This document shows, piece after piece, positions 10,301-21,738 of a stretch of 64,000 nucleotides of DNA. The position numbers and the translations under genes were made by a program. Source of the stretch: Sthenelais limicola (lineage: Eukaryota; Annelida; Polychaeta; Phyllodocida; Sigalionidae); the NCBI GenBank assembly GCA_942159475.1, contig OW804096.1, forward strand, positions 127,090,941 to 127,154,940, given 5' to 3'. The notes below the pieces were generated by a model. It searched no databases. It was not told where the DNA came from and saw only the letters and a list, made by a program, of their open reading frames with translations. The stretch's first letter is position 1, and each line of letters begins with the position of its first letter.

Positions 10301-11998
10301 TACACCGGCGCTCTGGGTATAGATAAAATGACTTTGTGCACCTGAATTGTTGGCTGTCTAGGCCTACATCGCAGTCGACAAAATTAATGTTGCCACAAAG
10401 TATTCAAAATACAATTTTCCTTCGGTATACATCACAATAAAGTAAACATTTGGAAAGAGTCCTATTTCTTTACCCAGAAATGTGTTATCAATTTGATTTC
10501 ATCAACTTTGGTTGGGGGATAAGTGAGATGTGATGGAGATATAATATAAAGTTGGCTGTTCTTCCGGTGATCAGAAGCAACGAATCACATCTCTCAATGG
10601 CAAAGCTTAGCTACCAGTGTCTTTGTGCATGTACCTGTAGGCCCACATGTTCATTTCATGAATGTATGATTTTCCAGCATTTTATGTATTCGAAGAAAAT
10701 CAAGCTTGTAAGTATGGGTATCTCACAAAGGGCCTGATATAATGAGTAAAATCAACAGCGAGCAAGTAGCATTTGAATTTTCGCCATAATTATGTTCCCC
10801 TAAGACTTTCCAGTGGCAACTCTTGCCTATGGCCAAATTCAAAGTTTTGGCAGACATTTCATACGGTGGAGCCGGGGGGGGGGGGGGGGGGAATCACATG
10901 TTTTTCCTTGGTCAAAAATAAAATTTCTTGTCAATTTGAATTCAAATGTCGAAGTTGTAAAGGATAAGATAATTGGGGTATATTTTTTTGCAAGAAATGA
11001 ATAGATTGGAATGGGAGAGAGTGGTTGGATGAAATGGATGTTTTGTTTTTTGAAGAGGTGAGAGACATTTGAAGAAGGTAGGACTTAGAGGTTGGAGGTA
11101 ACGGTAAAGGAGCTTCATGAGGAATTGGTGTGGATTTGTGATTGTGATGCATTGGAGCCAAAACTGGCCTTGTTCAAGTATGCAATACATGAATACAATT
11201 TATAAGTTATCGCAATCATTCGTTTTCATATAATTACCATAGACAATTTCCGTAATAGACATTGATAGCCGATATTGATAAGAACATGATGAAAATATGA
11301 TGCACCAGTTGGTGTAGATCAATATCCTCATTAAATCTACAATGTTAAAGATGTAGGGACAAGGAAGGACAAGGCAATGCAATCACAGCAGGACGAACCT
11401 GTCCCGTTGTATCTATATTAAGTGAGAGGGGATGTGGTGTTGCCAAGCCAGACGGGGGAAGGGCATAAGCAGTCCATGTTTTACACGTATTCATTGACTA
11501 TTTCTGGAAGTTCTCTTGCTTTCTCTAATAGCAAGGCTATGTTGAGTCAGGCACTTTGTTCCCACAGGGAATAGACATGGTTTGTTTGCCTTGCTGCTGA
11601 TTCGTGTTGTCTCCTAAAGCATTTATATCGATTATTCAGATCATTAAAGCCATTACAAGGACTCAAAATGGTTGAACTTAAATACCCTAGCTGACACCCA
11701 CCGTGGTTAATACTTTTAAGTACGATTATGTACTAAGTGTTAACATATATAATGTACATCAATTAGTGAACATATACCTATTAATTAAATCAAGCAAAAA
11801 CTGACAAATAGTTGTCGATATAACACATAAAACATTACAATACATCTAATGAAACAGGACAAATTAATATTGTTGTTTTTACTTTGTTTTTCGTGTGTAA
11901 AATATTCTCTCACAAACCATACAAGGACACTACATGTGCTCTACCTGTAAACCTGTAAACCTGTAAACTTTTTTTTATCTTCACAATCATTATGAACA
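7341..11998. other. No gene seen; one hairpin and a G18 run
   Basis: Long AT-rich non-coding stretch. Structures noted: a hairpin at 9532-9579 with a 13-bp perfect core stem (TTCCACCATTCAC and its complement, 12-base loop), a run of 18 G at 10874-10891, and three 8-bp ACCTGTAA copies at 11943-11968. Small ORFs have no recognisable domain. Confidence 0.45.
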
Positions 11999-12042
11999 AA
12001 TCGATGTAGACCAATGATGTAGCCCTGCTTCAGATAAACCAA
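11999..12042 (+). repeat. Dispersed 44-bp repeat, copy 1
   Basis: Matches 15036-15079 in the same orientation, differing at only four positions. The 23 bases TAGCCCTGCTTCAGATAAAC plus CAA are identical. Family unknown; probably part of an old interspersed repeat. Confidence 0.7.
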
Positions 12043-13182
12043 GTTTCTGGGTTTCTTGGAAGAGCTGTGAGGGCACGGAAAGTATATTATCCCTTTTCCT
12101 GTCTATTGTAACTGTTTATGGAGGAAATAAAAGCATTTATATATATGTTGAGAGAGGAAGTGCCAAACGTTTATTATGTACTAGCCTACATCAAAATGTC
12201 TTTGGACTTTAATATATATTCCTTGCTCCCTTCAAATCTGTATACATTAGGTTAGCATTTTCATAGTCACATTAATATAGTTATAATAGTATCATATATG
12301 TCAGGGTCTTCTTTTAAAAGCAAACTTGATTTGTAATGTCGGTCCCTGAATTTAAACAAGCTTTTTTTTAAGTTAAATTTTAAATTCAAACACATTTAAT
12401 CAATGTACAGAGATGTCCAGAGGTTGGTAGCCAACACTGTGTGTTTTGATAAAATATCCTATACCTATCCTGGGATTATTGAGCCATACACCTATCAATG
12501 ATAACTACCTGTCTATAATATAATATATTTGATCAAGACAAAATAATGGCATTGACACAGACCTTTCTCCAAATATGTAAACTATCATTTTTATCAATAC
12601 TTACCCGACTATTGACTTTTAGCTAGGGCTATAGACAATTGGGATGATTGATTATATTTTAAGAGCGCTTTATTGCCGAAAGGGACACTTGTGACGATCG
12701 GCGCTCCAAGGTTCATTCATCGATGAATCTTTACATTATGATAAGAAAAACCTCTCATATTGCAAGTGTACCGTTTGACATCTATCTCTATTGGGAAATA
12801 ATCCCCTACATTCCCCATCTCGTTTATCTTGATTGAGTGGACGTCTGTTGAACATCTCAGATGAAAAGAAATATCATCCTCCCCGTATCTCTCTGGCATT
12901 AAAGTTGATGGACTGAAATAAGCCTAACCGTCTCATGATCTATCGTTTGCTGTTCAATAATGTTTATATCAGTAAGAGTTCCAGGACCTATATCAGACAC
13001 TAATGACAGAAGCCCCACGTAGATATACCCTTTCATCTGGTAAGATGTTTCATATCATGGCTCAGGCGAGTGGTGCAAATCTTTACCAAGGTGCCCAAGA
13101 ATATATTATAACAACTATTCCATTCTACGAGTACATGTACCTGTACCTTGTTTTAATGAGGGTTCAAAGGGGATCGGCAGCG
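12043..13182. other. No gene seen
   Basis: AT-rich non-coding sequence without recognised features. A weak inverted pair, GAGCGC / GCGCTC, surrounds 12662-12707. Confidence 0.45.
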
Positions 13183-13333
13183 GATATTGATAAGCAATCA
13201 ATTAGTGAAATAAAATTTCGAAGTAGTGGGTGTATCAAATATGAATGATTGGTGGTTGATATTGATAAGCAATCAATTAGTGAAATAAAATTTCGAAGTA
13301 GTGGGTGTATCAAATATGAATGATTGGTGGTTG
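13183..13333. repeat. 75-bp tandem duplication over the end of the Gag-like ORF
   Basis: Two directly adjacent, apparently identical 75-bp units begin at 13183 and 13258 (GATATTGATAAGCAATCAAT...). The unit is 25 codons long. The stop codon of the minus-strand ORF at 13273 lies inside the second unit, so the last residues of the protein are encoded by duplicated sequence. Confidence 0.95.
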
Positions 13334-14634
13334 CACTTCTTTCCACTGTGTGGGAGGCTTTTATCATGTACATAGTAGCATACCGCACATAGGTGCTGCA
13401 TCATTGTTCCCTCTTTCATATGTGGGGAGCGTTTTTCACAAGATGTTGAATTGAATTTCCTACATATGTTGGTAATCACATTTGCACTCTCCATAGACGG
13501 GGACCATGATAGTTTCATGCGCTCCGCTTGTATCATGTGCGTGTCTGTCCACGCCAAGCGCTCCTCGGCCACTTGCTCCACTATGGTGGCTGACCAGTCA
13601 CCCACCTTGCTCCAGGGGTATGATATCGCATCCTCCGCCACCTGGCGTATGTGTGTCAAGATGGCCATGGTGGTCTCAGGGTCCCCTGGTTCGGAGGCTA
13701 GGCCTGCTAGTGCGGTAATCTGTTCCGCCATTGTGAGATTATATTCCGAGGATTTAGCTTTCTTTTGTGAGGCCCTGGGAAGGTAGGGCTTGAGTATATC
13801 CTTTTGCTTAGTCGAGTTATCTGAATTACACGCATGAGCACAATTTTTACCTGGTTTTTGGTTGAAATGAGATGCTAGGTCTTTAATCGCCCTCTGGTAC
13901 TCCTTCTTTGCCTCCTCCTGGACTAGTATATCCTCCGGTGGAGGAGGCTGGACATCCTTTTTCTTTGGTATCTGCATATCCAGATCATCTCTCCTTTGTG
14001 GAGGGGAGCTGGCCGTACGTTTTGGATTAGGTGTATCCCTCACAGGAGAAATGGAGGCTCTTCTCCTGCGCTTATTATCCAGTTTTGCTTCTCTCTCCGC
14101 ATTTTGAGACATTAGCGTCACCAACCTCAGTACATTCTCCTCCAACTTAGCCGTACGGTCTTGTAATGTGTTGTTCTGGCCCCCAGGTATCTCCTCCTGT
14201 TGTGGGGGCTTTTTAGGAGCTCTTGGGGTGCGAGGGGGTACTTTCCTCTGTCTGCCCCTGCCCCTGCCCCGGGCATTATGTTGCGGGACCTGTCCCTCCT
14301 GGTTCGGCTGAGGGTTTTCTTGATCGCCTTGCTGTTGGTCGTTATTCTGTTGCTGTTGGTCGTTATTCTGTTGGTCTCTATTTTCTTCTTCTTCATTATT
14401 CTGTTGACCGTTCTGCTCGTTATTCTGCTGTTCGTTCTGTTCATTATTCTGTAGGGGCTGTCTTGCCCCTCCTCGTCCACGTCCACGTCTGGTATTCATA
14501 CTATCGTTGGTCGTGAGGTACCACGTGTATGTATATGGCTGCTCGGCAGCGATACGTCTATACCCTATGAGGTCTGGAGGATGAGTGAGGAAGAGTACTG
14601 TCTTAGATGCCGGAAGCGGAAGTTCCTCCTGCAC
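13273..14634 (-). CDS. Gag-like protein with RGG, Q/N-rich and C-terminal Cys/His segments
   Basis: A 453-codon frame, by far the longest outside the obvious transposons and richer in G+C than its surroundings. Order: residues 1-46 of unclear start, an alternative start at Met47 just before RGRGRGG, a Q/N/E-rich stretch to about 115, a basic segment (RGRGRQRK...PRAPKK), a charged region with KRRRRAS (possible nuclear signal), a helical central part (AEQITALAGL...EERLAW), and a C-terminal cluster: CRKFNSTSC, then HLCAVCYY, then HSGKKC. This CX7C...CX2C...H...C pattern resembles zinc motifs at the end of Gag-like proteins of YR and other retroelements, including the CCCH plus CCHC pair of the element at 20.9 kb. 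No RT, integrase or recombinase is seen nearby. It could be a stranded gag, part of a non-autonomous element, or a captured host gene. Function not established. Confidence 0.6.
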   Translation of the reverse strand: MQEELPLPASKTVLFLTHPPDLIGYRRIAAEQPYTYTWYLTTNDSMNTRRGRGRGGARQPLQNNEQNEQQNNEQNGQQNNEEEENRDQQNNDQQQQNNDQQQGDQENPQPNQEGQVPQHNARGRGRGRQRKVPPRTPRAPKKPPQQEEIPGGQNNTLQDRTAKLEENVLRLVTLMSQNAEREAKLDNKRRRRASISPVRDTPNPKRTASSPPQRRDDLDMQIPKKKDVQPPPPEDILVQEEAKKEYQRAIKDLASHFNQKPGKNCAHACNSDNSTKQKDILKPYLPRASQKKAKSSEYNLTMAEQITALAGLASEPGDPETTMAILTHIRQVAEDAISYPWSKVGDWSATIVEQVAEERLAWTDTHMIQAERMKLSWSPSMESANVITNICRKFNSTSCEKRSPHMKEGTMMQHLCAVCYYVHDKSLPHSGKKCNHQSFIFDTPTTSKFYFTN

Positions 14635-15035
14635 CTCCCGACCAATGCGCCCTCATTGGCGCAATGAGGAAACAATGATTGGACTGCCTGGTCAATTCTT
14701 AATGTGACTTTATTTAGTTCAATGCTGAACATGTCCTAAAAATGTAAAATAAAATTATGAACTTTGCTTCACAGATGTTACATCACTCATGGCGTAACCA
14801 CTTTATGACGCATATTTATCATTAATTATTATCATTATGTCCAGAACCCATAAGGTACCATTACCCGGGAATTTATTGCAGTAATTACGGTAGCATATGA
14901 AGGCTCAGGTAGCATCCTCACCCTCACTGTTTTCAGGGCCTAGGTGAGACCCATTCTCCATGTATGTAATATGGAAAATAAAAGTGTATAATATATATAC
15001 ATTCAGTTTAATACAATCGTTGTTGCAGACGTTTG
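14635..15035. other. No gene seen
   Basis: Region upstream of the Gag-like ORF. It holds a small inverted pair around 14648-14668 (AATGCGCC / GGCGCAAT) but no clear TATA box or terminal repeat that would define an element. Confidence 0.4.
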
Positions 15036-15079
15036 AATCGATGTATATCAATGATCTAGCCCTGCTTCAGATAAACCAA
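15036..15079 (+). repeat. Dispersed 44-bp repeat, copy 2
   Basis: Second copy of the sequence at 11999-12042, same strand, with four differences. Confidence 0.7.
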
Positions 15080-18000
15080 TTAAAATGGCAATGGTTGACG
15101 GGAACGACGGCTTCACTCACTAGGTTTGCGAAATTTATACCCGTGGGTATAAGCTAGATATCAGTGTTTAAAAGAGTTATAACAGTCCTTAAAATACTTA
15201 TAATTAACCCTCCTTTTCTGTAAATGGAACCAGAAAGCGTTAACCTATAGTAGACGGGGATTGCAAAATACCATATAATTGATCCCCATTACTGTATAGT
15301 CTACACGTCGTTTCCATCAATTTCAGAACGTGGGGATCGACTTTATTTCAACCAGCCGTACCAAACTGGCGTCTAAGTTTCATTTTCAATTATGCATGGA
15401 CATACCCCTTCACATACTTCAGTGGTATAATTATATGAACCAGGGTGATTTCATTTCGGGGAACTGGGGGTAAATTGTATGTGGTATGTCTTATAGTATG
15501 GAGTGAAATTTGAGCAATAAATCTGGAGACATTAAGAGACGATCCAGGAGCTGATAGGAAGTTAACTATATTTGAAAAGTCCACAAATGTAGGAAATACT
15601 TTCGCGAAAAGATAATTAGCTATGCCTTGAAGCAGTACACGACAAACGTTTCTAGCCTAGATAACCCACACTTGATCCCTTGAACTTCGATAATTTCTTT
15701 TCTCTTTTTTGATAGTTGTTTATGTTCGCTCCATTTTTCTGTAGGTCTTCTTTCTATAGTATTGGCATTGGTTCATGATGATGTCTAAGTTATAGTCACT
15801 CATGTAGAGTGAATACCAACACCAACTTTAAATACATATAGCTATAATACCTATATCATCAATATCTAATATCTCAAACGTAATTATTCCATCTTATGTT
15901 TGCGGTGATGTTTGAAAACGAGAGCGCAACGACTAAAGGAATGTCAATTGTGAATACTGTATTTTGACGCATAGAACAAAAATGCTAATTTGTATTGACT
16001 TGATTGCATGGTGATGAGAATGTATTTGTGTAAGAACGGTTAATTGAAGGTGTTAGAGATAGTGTAGTTCGAAGTATTTTGTAAGGATATAATGTAAGGA
16101 CGTTCGTTAAGTATGTAAAGTTTTTTCATAGATACTAATCTTGGATTTTATGGTAGAAGATATTCGACATTTTGATGGCAACTGTATGAAATTAACTGCA
16201 ATAGTGAGTTATGCTTATTTATTTAAATATGTGGGATTTTAAATGTCTGGCTAATAAAAATATTTTTTAAAAAAATCAAAAAAATCAATGATTCTGCAAT
16301 AGGATTCTGACTATGCCATGCTCGGCAATGCATTTAGTATTCTGTTACCAAAATGGTGGAGTCTAGAGTGATTGATTATATCCAAGAAATACTTTCTCGC
16401 TGGTGGTGTTCACTTGTGATTGAAATGTGACTTGAAACATATGCTTTTCATGCCACGAATGGGTGGTCTGTTTTGTGTTTTATGTCAAGTATGTGCCTTA
16501 AAATCCTCCTTTATTTTCACTTTAGCAAGCAGTTTATATATGGGTGATTCATTAGACTATTACACAAAGCGGAACAGATGGTTCGCCTTGTGAGGCCAAA
16601 CAGAAACTACCCAGTTTGTCTCGAGAGAGAAATACAACGAAGACGATTATTCATAAAGGAATAATTCCATTACTAACACACATGACTGGAATATTTTCCT
16701 ACTCTATTTGTCTGATACGTGGCCTAATATTTGTTCAAAACATTATCGAATATCCTATTCTTATTAGAGTGGTACTCTAAAAGGGGCACATCATACTGTA
16801 TAATACAATAAATGAAAGACAACCCAGAAAATGGGTTTGGTTATCGGTCATTAAGCTGCTTATGTGGGGCGCAAGGAACTGACAAATCTTATTAGAAAAG
16901 AAACCCATCAATCACAAAAGCTGCAACCCATACTAGGACTTGGTACTCACTCTAAACATTCGTATTTGCGTTCCCTTACTTTTCCCAATTTTGAGGCTGT
17001 TAATTAGAATGTCCTATTTGTATTGCCAAGGGCTCATGCCCTTTCGAGTGATCATGTCTTGCCTCGATTTTAGTTTTGCAAAAGACCCATCCCCTTTTCT
17101 TCTCTGCCACATTACCCACCCCTCTTGAAACATGTATAAATCTGTTTATTGGCTTGTTGGTGTACCTATGACCTTTGATGTGATGGGTGATCTTACCTTT
17201 CATGGGGATGAAATACGTCACCTTTTATCTCCTCCTTCCCCTCCCTCCCTCCCCGCCCTTTACCTTCTTTCTTCTCCTTTTGGTTAACAAAGGCTTTACA
17301 ACTTTTTTCACCATTTTGACATCTGGTAAACAAAACCCGATATGGATCACAGAAATTGGAGACGGTTTCCGCCGCTAGGGGAGTCTTTGTGTCAACTTCC
17401 ACACGTTTCATTTCATAACGGCAAAGATATTAATTTGAGCTAAATTTGGATAGGCAATATATATGCTAAAATATTCTTGAATAACATTTTTAAAGACTAA
17501 AGATTCTAGCGTACTTTCCTAACTTTTCTTTACTTTCACCCCTTCACCCCCTCAAAGGGCTAATGATAAAAGAGAGAAGTGTATTGCTTCCCATTACCCT
17601 GTTTCCTCTCAGACCCTGATGGTACCAAATATATATATATACGAAAGCATGGTGTAAAAATAGGGCGATATATATTATATCGATAACCAAGATAGAATAT
17701 ATTAATTACATACATGTATAGATAGCTCATAACATGTCTTTATGATGAAAGTAATTCTCTGAGTTTACGATATTGAGAGATAAATACACGTAAATTTCAT
17801 TCACGCGTCCTCGTGTATAATAATAGATAAATTCCGTAATTACCATTTTAAATACATTACTCCAAAATAAAGAAAAGTTGAGTCACCAAATTGGACGAGC
17901 GATTCGCTCTTTATTTATTTCTTATATATATTATATATTTCTATATTTCTATATACCAGTATGTATAGGTATAAGAGCATCCCACTGTCAATAGATGAAA

Positions 18001-20399
18001 ACTATTTCATTATGATGTAGAAGACCATGAAGATCTATAAATCTTTATTCTATATCCTGAGGTTCTTTGGTCTGCTTGTTGAGTCTTGCTCTTCTACTGC
18101 CTACCTCTATTAAAGGACTATCCTAATTTAGACTCGTATATCATTGGAGCTGAGATGCTGGTCGCTTACTTCTCGCAATTGGTAAAATGGCTGTCAGGAG
18201 CATTTATGTCAAGCTTGTCCTCAGAATGACTGAGATCTACGTTGACAAATGATGACTGATCATTTGCAGAGATCAATTTACTTCGAGTATTAGTTCTGAT
18301 TACATCCTTAATGATCCACATTGAAGGTAATTAAGACTTCCAAGATGAAGCACCCGATGCTGCGAATGAATCAATTAGATTTCAATGATTAATCTTGATA
18401 CCTCACGATTGCTCGTCAGTCATACAACTACTACGGGTTACCACATGAAAAGGAATAGCGAAGATGACCGTACTGACATCTTGACTCGTAGAACCTGATC
18501 GCTTTTTCGAGCTGCGTTTTGCGGGATAAAATATTTGTGCAATTAATCTACTTCAGCCTGGGTCGAAGACGGCCAATACGTACAATTATTGATAATTACA
18601 ATTAGAAACTCCAATTAGATTAAAACAATTGCGAGCAAAGAAATGTTGAAGAACAATTTTCCCTACTTAACTGGCTTCCCCTACGTACGATAAGTTCAAA
18701 CTGCATTCTTCTCCATTCTTCCCCAAAGAACCTTTCCTTGAAATCTATTTAACCATTTCTGGAGCCGCTTCACTATTGATTACTGAATAGTGAGCCATAA
18801 TGCCATGCCTATGATTAATATGTCTTTTTATATCGTCGTTCATTTCCCTTGGGATTGTTTAACCTGAAACCTCAATGTGAACTAGCGGTCTGAATTGCTT
18901 CATCCTTTAAAAAATGTAATGACGCACTTGTTGTGACAAGTTAAACAAGCTAATTCCAGAGAAATGAATAATCTCCCCCATCTTCACTAAAAACATAAGT
19001 GATTCATTTGGTTTCTCTTTGAGGATAAATTTCGTACAAGAAGGTTCAAAACAAAAATGCCTTTCAAACTCCTCCAGTTTTCGATTCCATTTCATCATTC
19101 CCATCCTGTTGCAATTCTCGAAAGGAACAGTAACAGAGGGAAATCCCATTGTACATTACACGTTTGATGTGCAGAAAGTATCTTTTATATTAGATAAAAT
19201 AGATGTACTGGCATCCAAATAAGTCCACACAACCTAATGAAACAAATAATATAACATTGATCAATTAGCTCTGAATAATGGGGGTAATAGGATCGGGTTT
19301 TAAAAAGTTTGTGGACTACACTGAAATTGATGGATCGTGTTCCTCATTAGGAAAATAATAATTGCCGTTTTCTTCTTTGTGGTCAAAAGATGCAGCGGTC
19401 TCATAATAAATTGCATACATGTAGGGTTTAGCATGTATTATAGCGTTTTCGCATTGATCATGTCTTCCAATATCATTACATGTTATCTCCTCCTTTCTAA
19501 ATTCATATATAATATAATGTCGATCACGATATTGCTCATGTAGGAAATATTGAGCTCGCAGATTGTTATGCAACGGGGGCATTATGTGTACACACTGATA
19601 GCCTAAGTTGCCAGGTGTATGAAGTAAAGGATTATTTTGGGAGAATGAATAATGAATGTGGACAAATATATCAGATAACATTTTCCACAACCCATGTGTG
19701 CTCTTTACTCTGTTTTTTAGCAGAAGCTCTTCAGAGTAGTGAGGTATCGCTGTATACCGATAAAACCAATTGTCAAATGATGTTGTCATTGAGAGATATG
19801 AAAGTGAAAGGTAACGGTACAAATGAAGCTAATTATATGTTGCATTTCAAAGTTTTTGGTTCGATCTCCTTTTATTTGCTCCTCGTTTTGTTCATCTCCT
19901 TGGCAAGGTCAATATTGTTATATTTCCATTCATTTCGTTATCAGGGTGAGAATCAAATATTTATGTTAGTGAATTAGAACAAATTGTTTAAAATTCCAAT
20001 GAATATTACTGGAAATTATCAATTAAAAACATTGTGGTTATGTCCGTTCGTCCGATTGAGATTGAGTGCTTGACAAGCAATTCTGTGATAATCAAAAACG
20101 GTGACAATCACTTCCTCCGATTGGTGAATTATGAAGGACTCCGAGCCAGTATTGGCAATTCAAACATTTATTTCAGACCAAATGTCAAGAAAGTTGATGA
20201 GATCTTCCTTAATATGAAGGTTTTGAATGTACTTTGGACAGAATGGAAAGAGTAGTTTCGCGAGAAAAAAGTGATTCCCTCAATTGAAGAATATGAAAAG
20301 GAAAATATTGCAACAAGAACATAAAACGGTGGGTCCAATCCAAGTGGAATGAGCCATTTTGGTTCCCATTGCCACTTGTCTTCATTGCATCCAAAATGT
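15080..20399. other. No gene seen
   Basis: Over 5 kb of AT-rich sequence. The longest frame is 168 codons on the minus strand (19316-19822); it has no recognisable motif and overlaps a 120-codon plus-strand frame, so neither is called. Small (TA)n runs occur around 17630 and 17930. Confidence 0.4.
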
Positions 20400-20650
20400 G
20401 GAATCGACCCATCTATGTATATATTTGGGGCTGACGCAGCAACTAATTGTGACGTATTGTACCTACATCATGAGGACCAATCGGCGGCCTGCAACTATTA
20501 CGTCACTCGTTCCACCTGGACAGTTGGTTCATTATTTAACCTGCACCTGAGCTGCGTATAGAGGTGCATGCTATTTGTAAATTTTTCATCTTTCCTTTTT
20601 AATCTTACCCATTTGTGCTGTGTATGTATTCTTACATGTATTTTTGCTTA
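20400..20650 (+). mobile_element. Left half of an older YR-element remnant, split by the intact YR element
   Basis: Aligns with 6945 to about 7150 (CCAATCGGCGGCC, GTTCCACCTGGAC, TTCTTACATGTATTTTTGCTT). Its start (ATCGACCCATCTATG...ATATTTGGGG) also loosely resembles the start of the A repeat of the inserted element (ATCGACGGGTCGATG...ATATTTGGGA). This suggests an A-type repeat of a related family. The partner half is at 25238-25370. Confidence 0.6.
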
Positions 20651-20893
20651 TATATATAATCGACGGGTCGATGCCCATATTTGGGACCAAGGGCGGTTAC
20701 TTTCCTTCTGGGCCACGCCCACAATTATTCAACCAATCACAGGCCATCATCCAGTTTGTTATGATGCGCCCATTGTTCTCTTAACCAATCAGAACCGTTG
20801 CTGCGTCTCGGTTCACCTGAAACGTTCTTGTTCACTCACTTTCAATTGCAGCATCGCCACGCACAGACGTGCAGGAACAGATAATTTTTTGCT
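20651..20893 (+). repeat. YR element repeat A1
   Basis: Matches 24883-25125 base for base over 243 bases, from TATATATAATCGACGGG to ATAATTTTTTGCT, offset 4232. It probably holds the promoter: it directly precedes gag by 23 bases, though no clean TATA box other than the terminal TATATATA is seen. Confidence 0.92.
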
Positions 20894-20916
20894 AACCTGC
20901 TTTAGTTGGATTCAGA

Positions 20917-21738
20917 ATGGCTGGTCCTAAGTATTGTTCCAAGTGCGAGGAGGACCATGTTCCTCCGGTTGGGAAGAACTGCAAGAAAGACACTGATGCT
21001 GAAAATCCGAGTTTGAATGCGCGGATGGGCTCGTTGGAAGGTATGATGAAGAATATCCTTGCGAAGCTTGAACCCAACACTGAGGCCAAGGCTGAGACGT
21101 CTACAAGTGGATCATCAGTTGGGAGTGAGCCTGAGATCTCCTTTGTTTACAAGAACAGGGGTCGTAGCCCTTCGAATGACGGTTCCATCTATAATGTGGG
21201 CGGGGCAGGCAGCTCCAGGGCCCGTGGCCGTGATCGTTCTCGCTCGAGATCCAGATGTCGTCCTTTCGACCAGAAGAAAGACCTGGAGAAAGGTGAAAGT
21301 ATTGAATCTATTGAACAGTTGCTATTGCTAAATCTAGAACTTGTAGACAAGTTGGTAACGGATGCTAGACCTTTAACTGAAATCCAGGGAGTCGTCAGCC
21401 ATTGTATTACCATTTGCCAGAAAGCAGGGTCGCAAGTCTATTCCCTAAAAGCTAGTTTGGCTTACGATAACGCTGTTAGGGCCCGTGCCAATAAAACTGG
21501 TCTTGCCGTATTCCAGGAAGTTAAACAGGAGGAAGTACTTAGGTGTTACTCTTTTGAAAACTCCCGTAAAATCCCTTCTAAATCTACTAAGTCTACCAAG
21601 AAGGAAAGGATCTGTTTCAAGTTTAATAACCAGGGTGGTTGCACTGTCAAGAACTGCGAGTACCCACACAAGTGTTCGGCATGCGGAGCTTCAGAACATG
21701 GAGCGAGGGCATGCACGAGTGTGAAGCACACTAAATAG
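20917..21738 (+). CDS. Gag-like ORF1 of the YR retrotransposon
   Basis: 273 codons starting at an ATG 23 bases after A1. The N-terminus has a Cys/His cluster (CSKCEEDHVPPVGKNC). The middle is Ser/Arg-rich (RARGRDRSRSRSRCRPF) and followed by a helical stretch. The C-terminus has two zinc motifs: a CCCH finger (CX8CX4CX3H, starting CFKFNNQGGC) directly followed by a CCHC knuckle (CX2CX4HX4C, CSACGASEHGARAC). These suit RNA binding and packaging of element RNA. The frame ends in TAG at 21736-21738, and the same frame then stays open through the RT-RNase H region, so readthrough could make a Gag-Pol fusion. Confidence 0.9.
   Translation: MAGPKYCSKCEEDHVPPVGKNCKKDTDAENPSLNARMGSLEGMMKNILAKLEPNTEAKAETSTSGSSVGSEPEISFVYKNRGRSPSNDGSIYNVGGAGSSRARGRDRSRSRSRCRPFDQKKDLEKGESIESIEQLLLLNLELVDKLVTDARPLTEIQGVVSHCITICQKAGSQVYSLKASLAYDNAVRARANKTGLAVFQEVKQEEVLRCYSFENSRKIPSKSTKSTKKERICFKFNNQGGCTVKNCEYPHKCSACGASEHGARACTSVKHTK

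Noticed and set aside
19316..19977. 168-codon minus-strand ORF and overlapping 120-codon plus-strand ORF
   Set aside because: No recognisable motif in either and they overlap on opposite strands; length alone is not enough in a 64-kb eukaryotic window.
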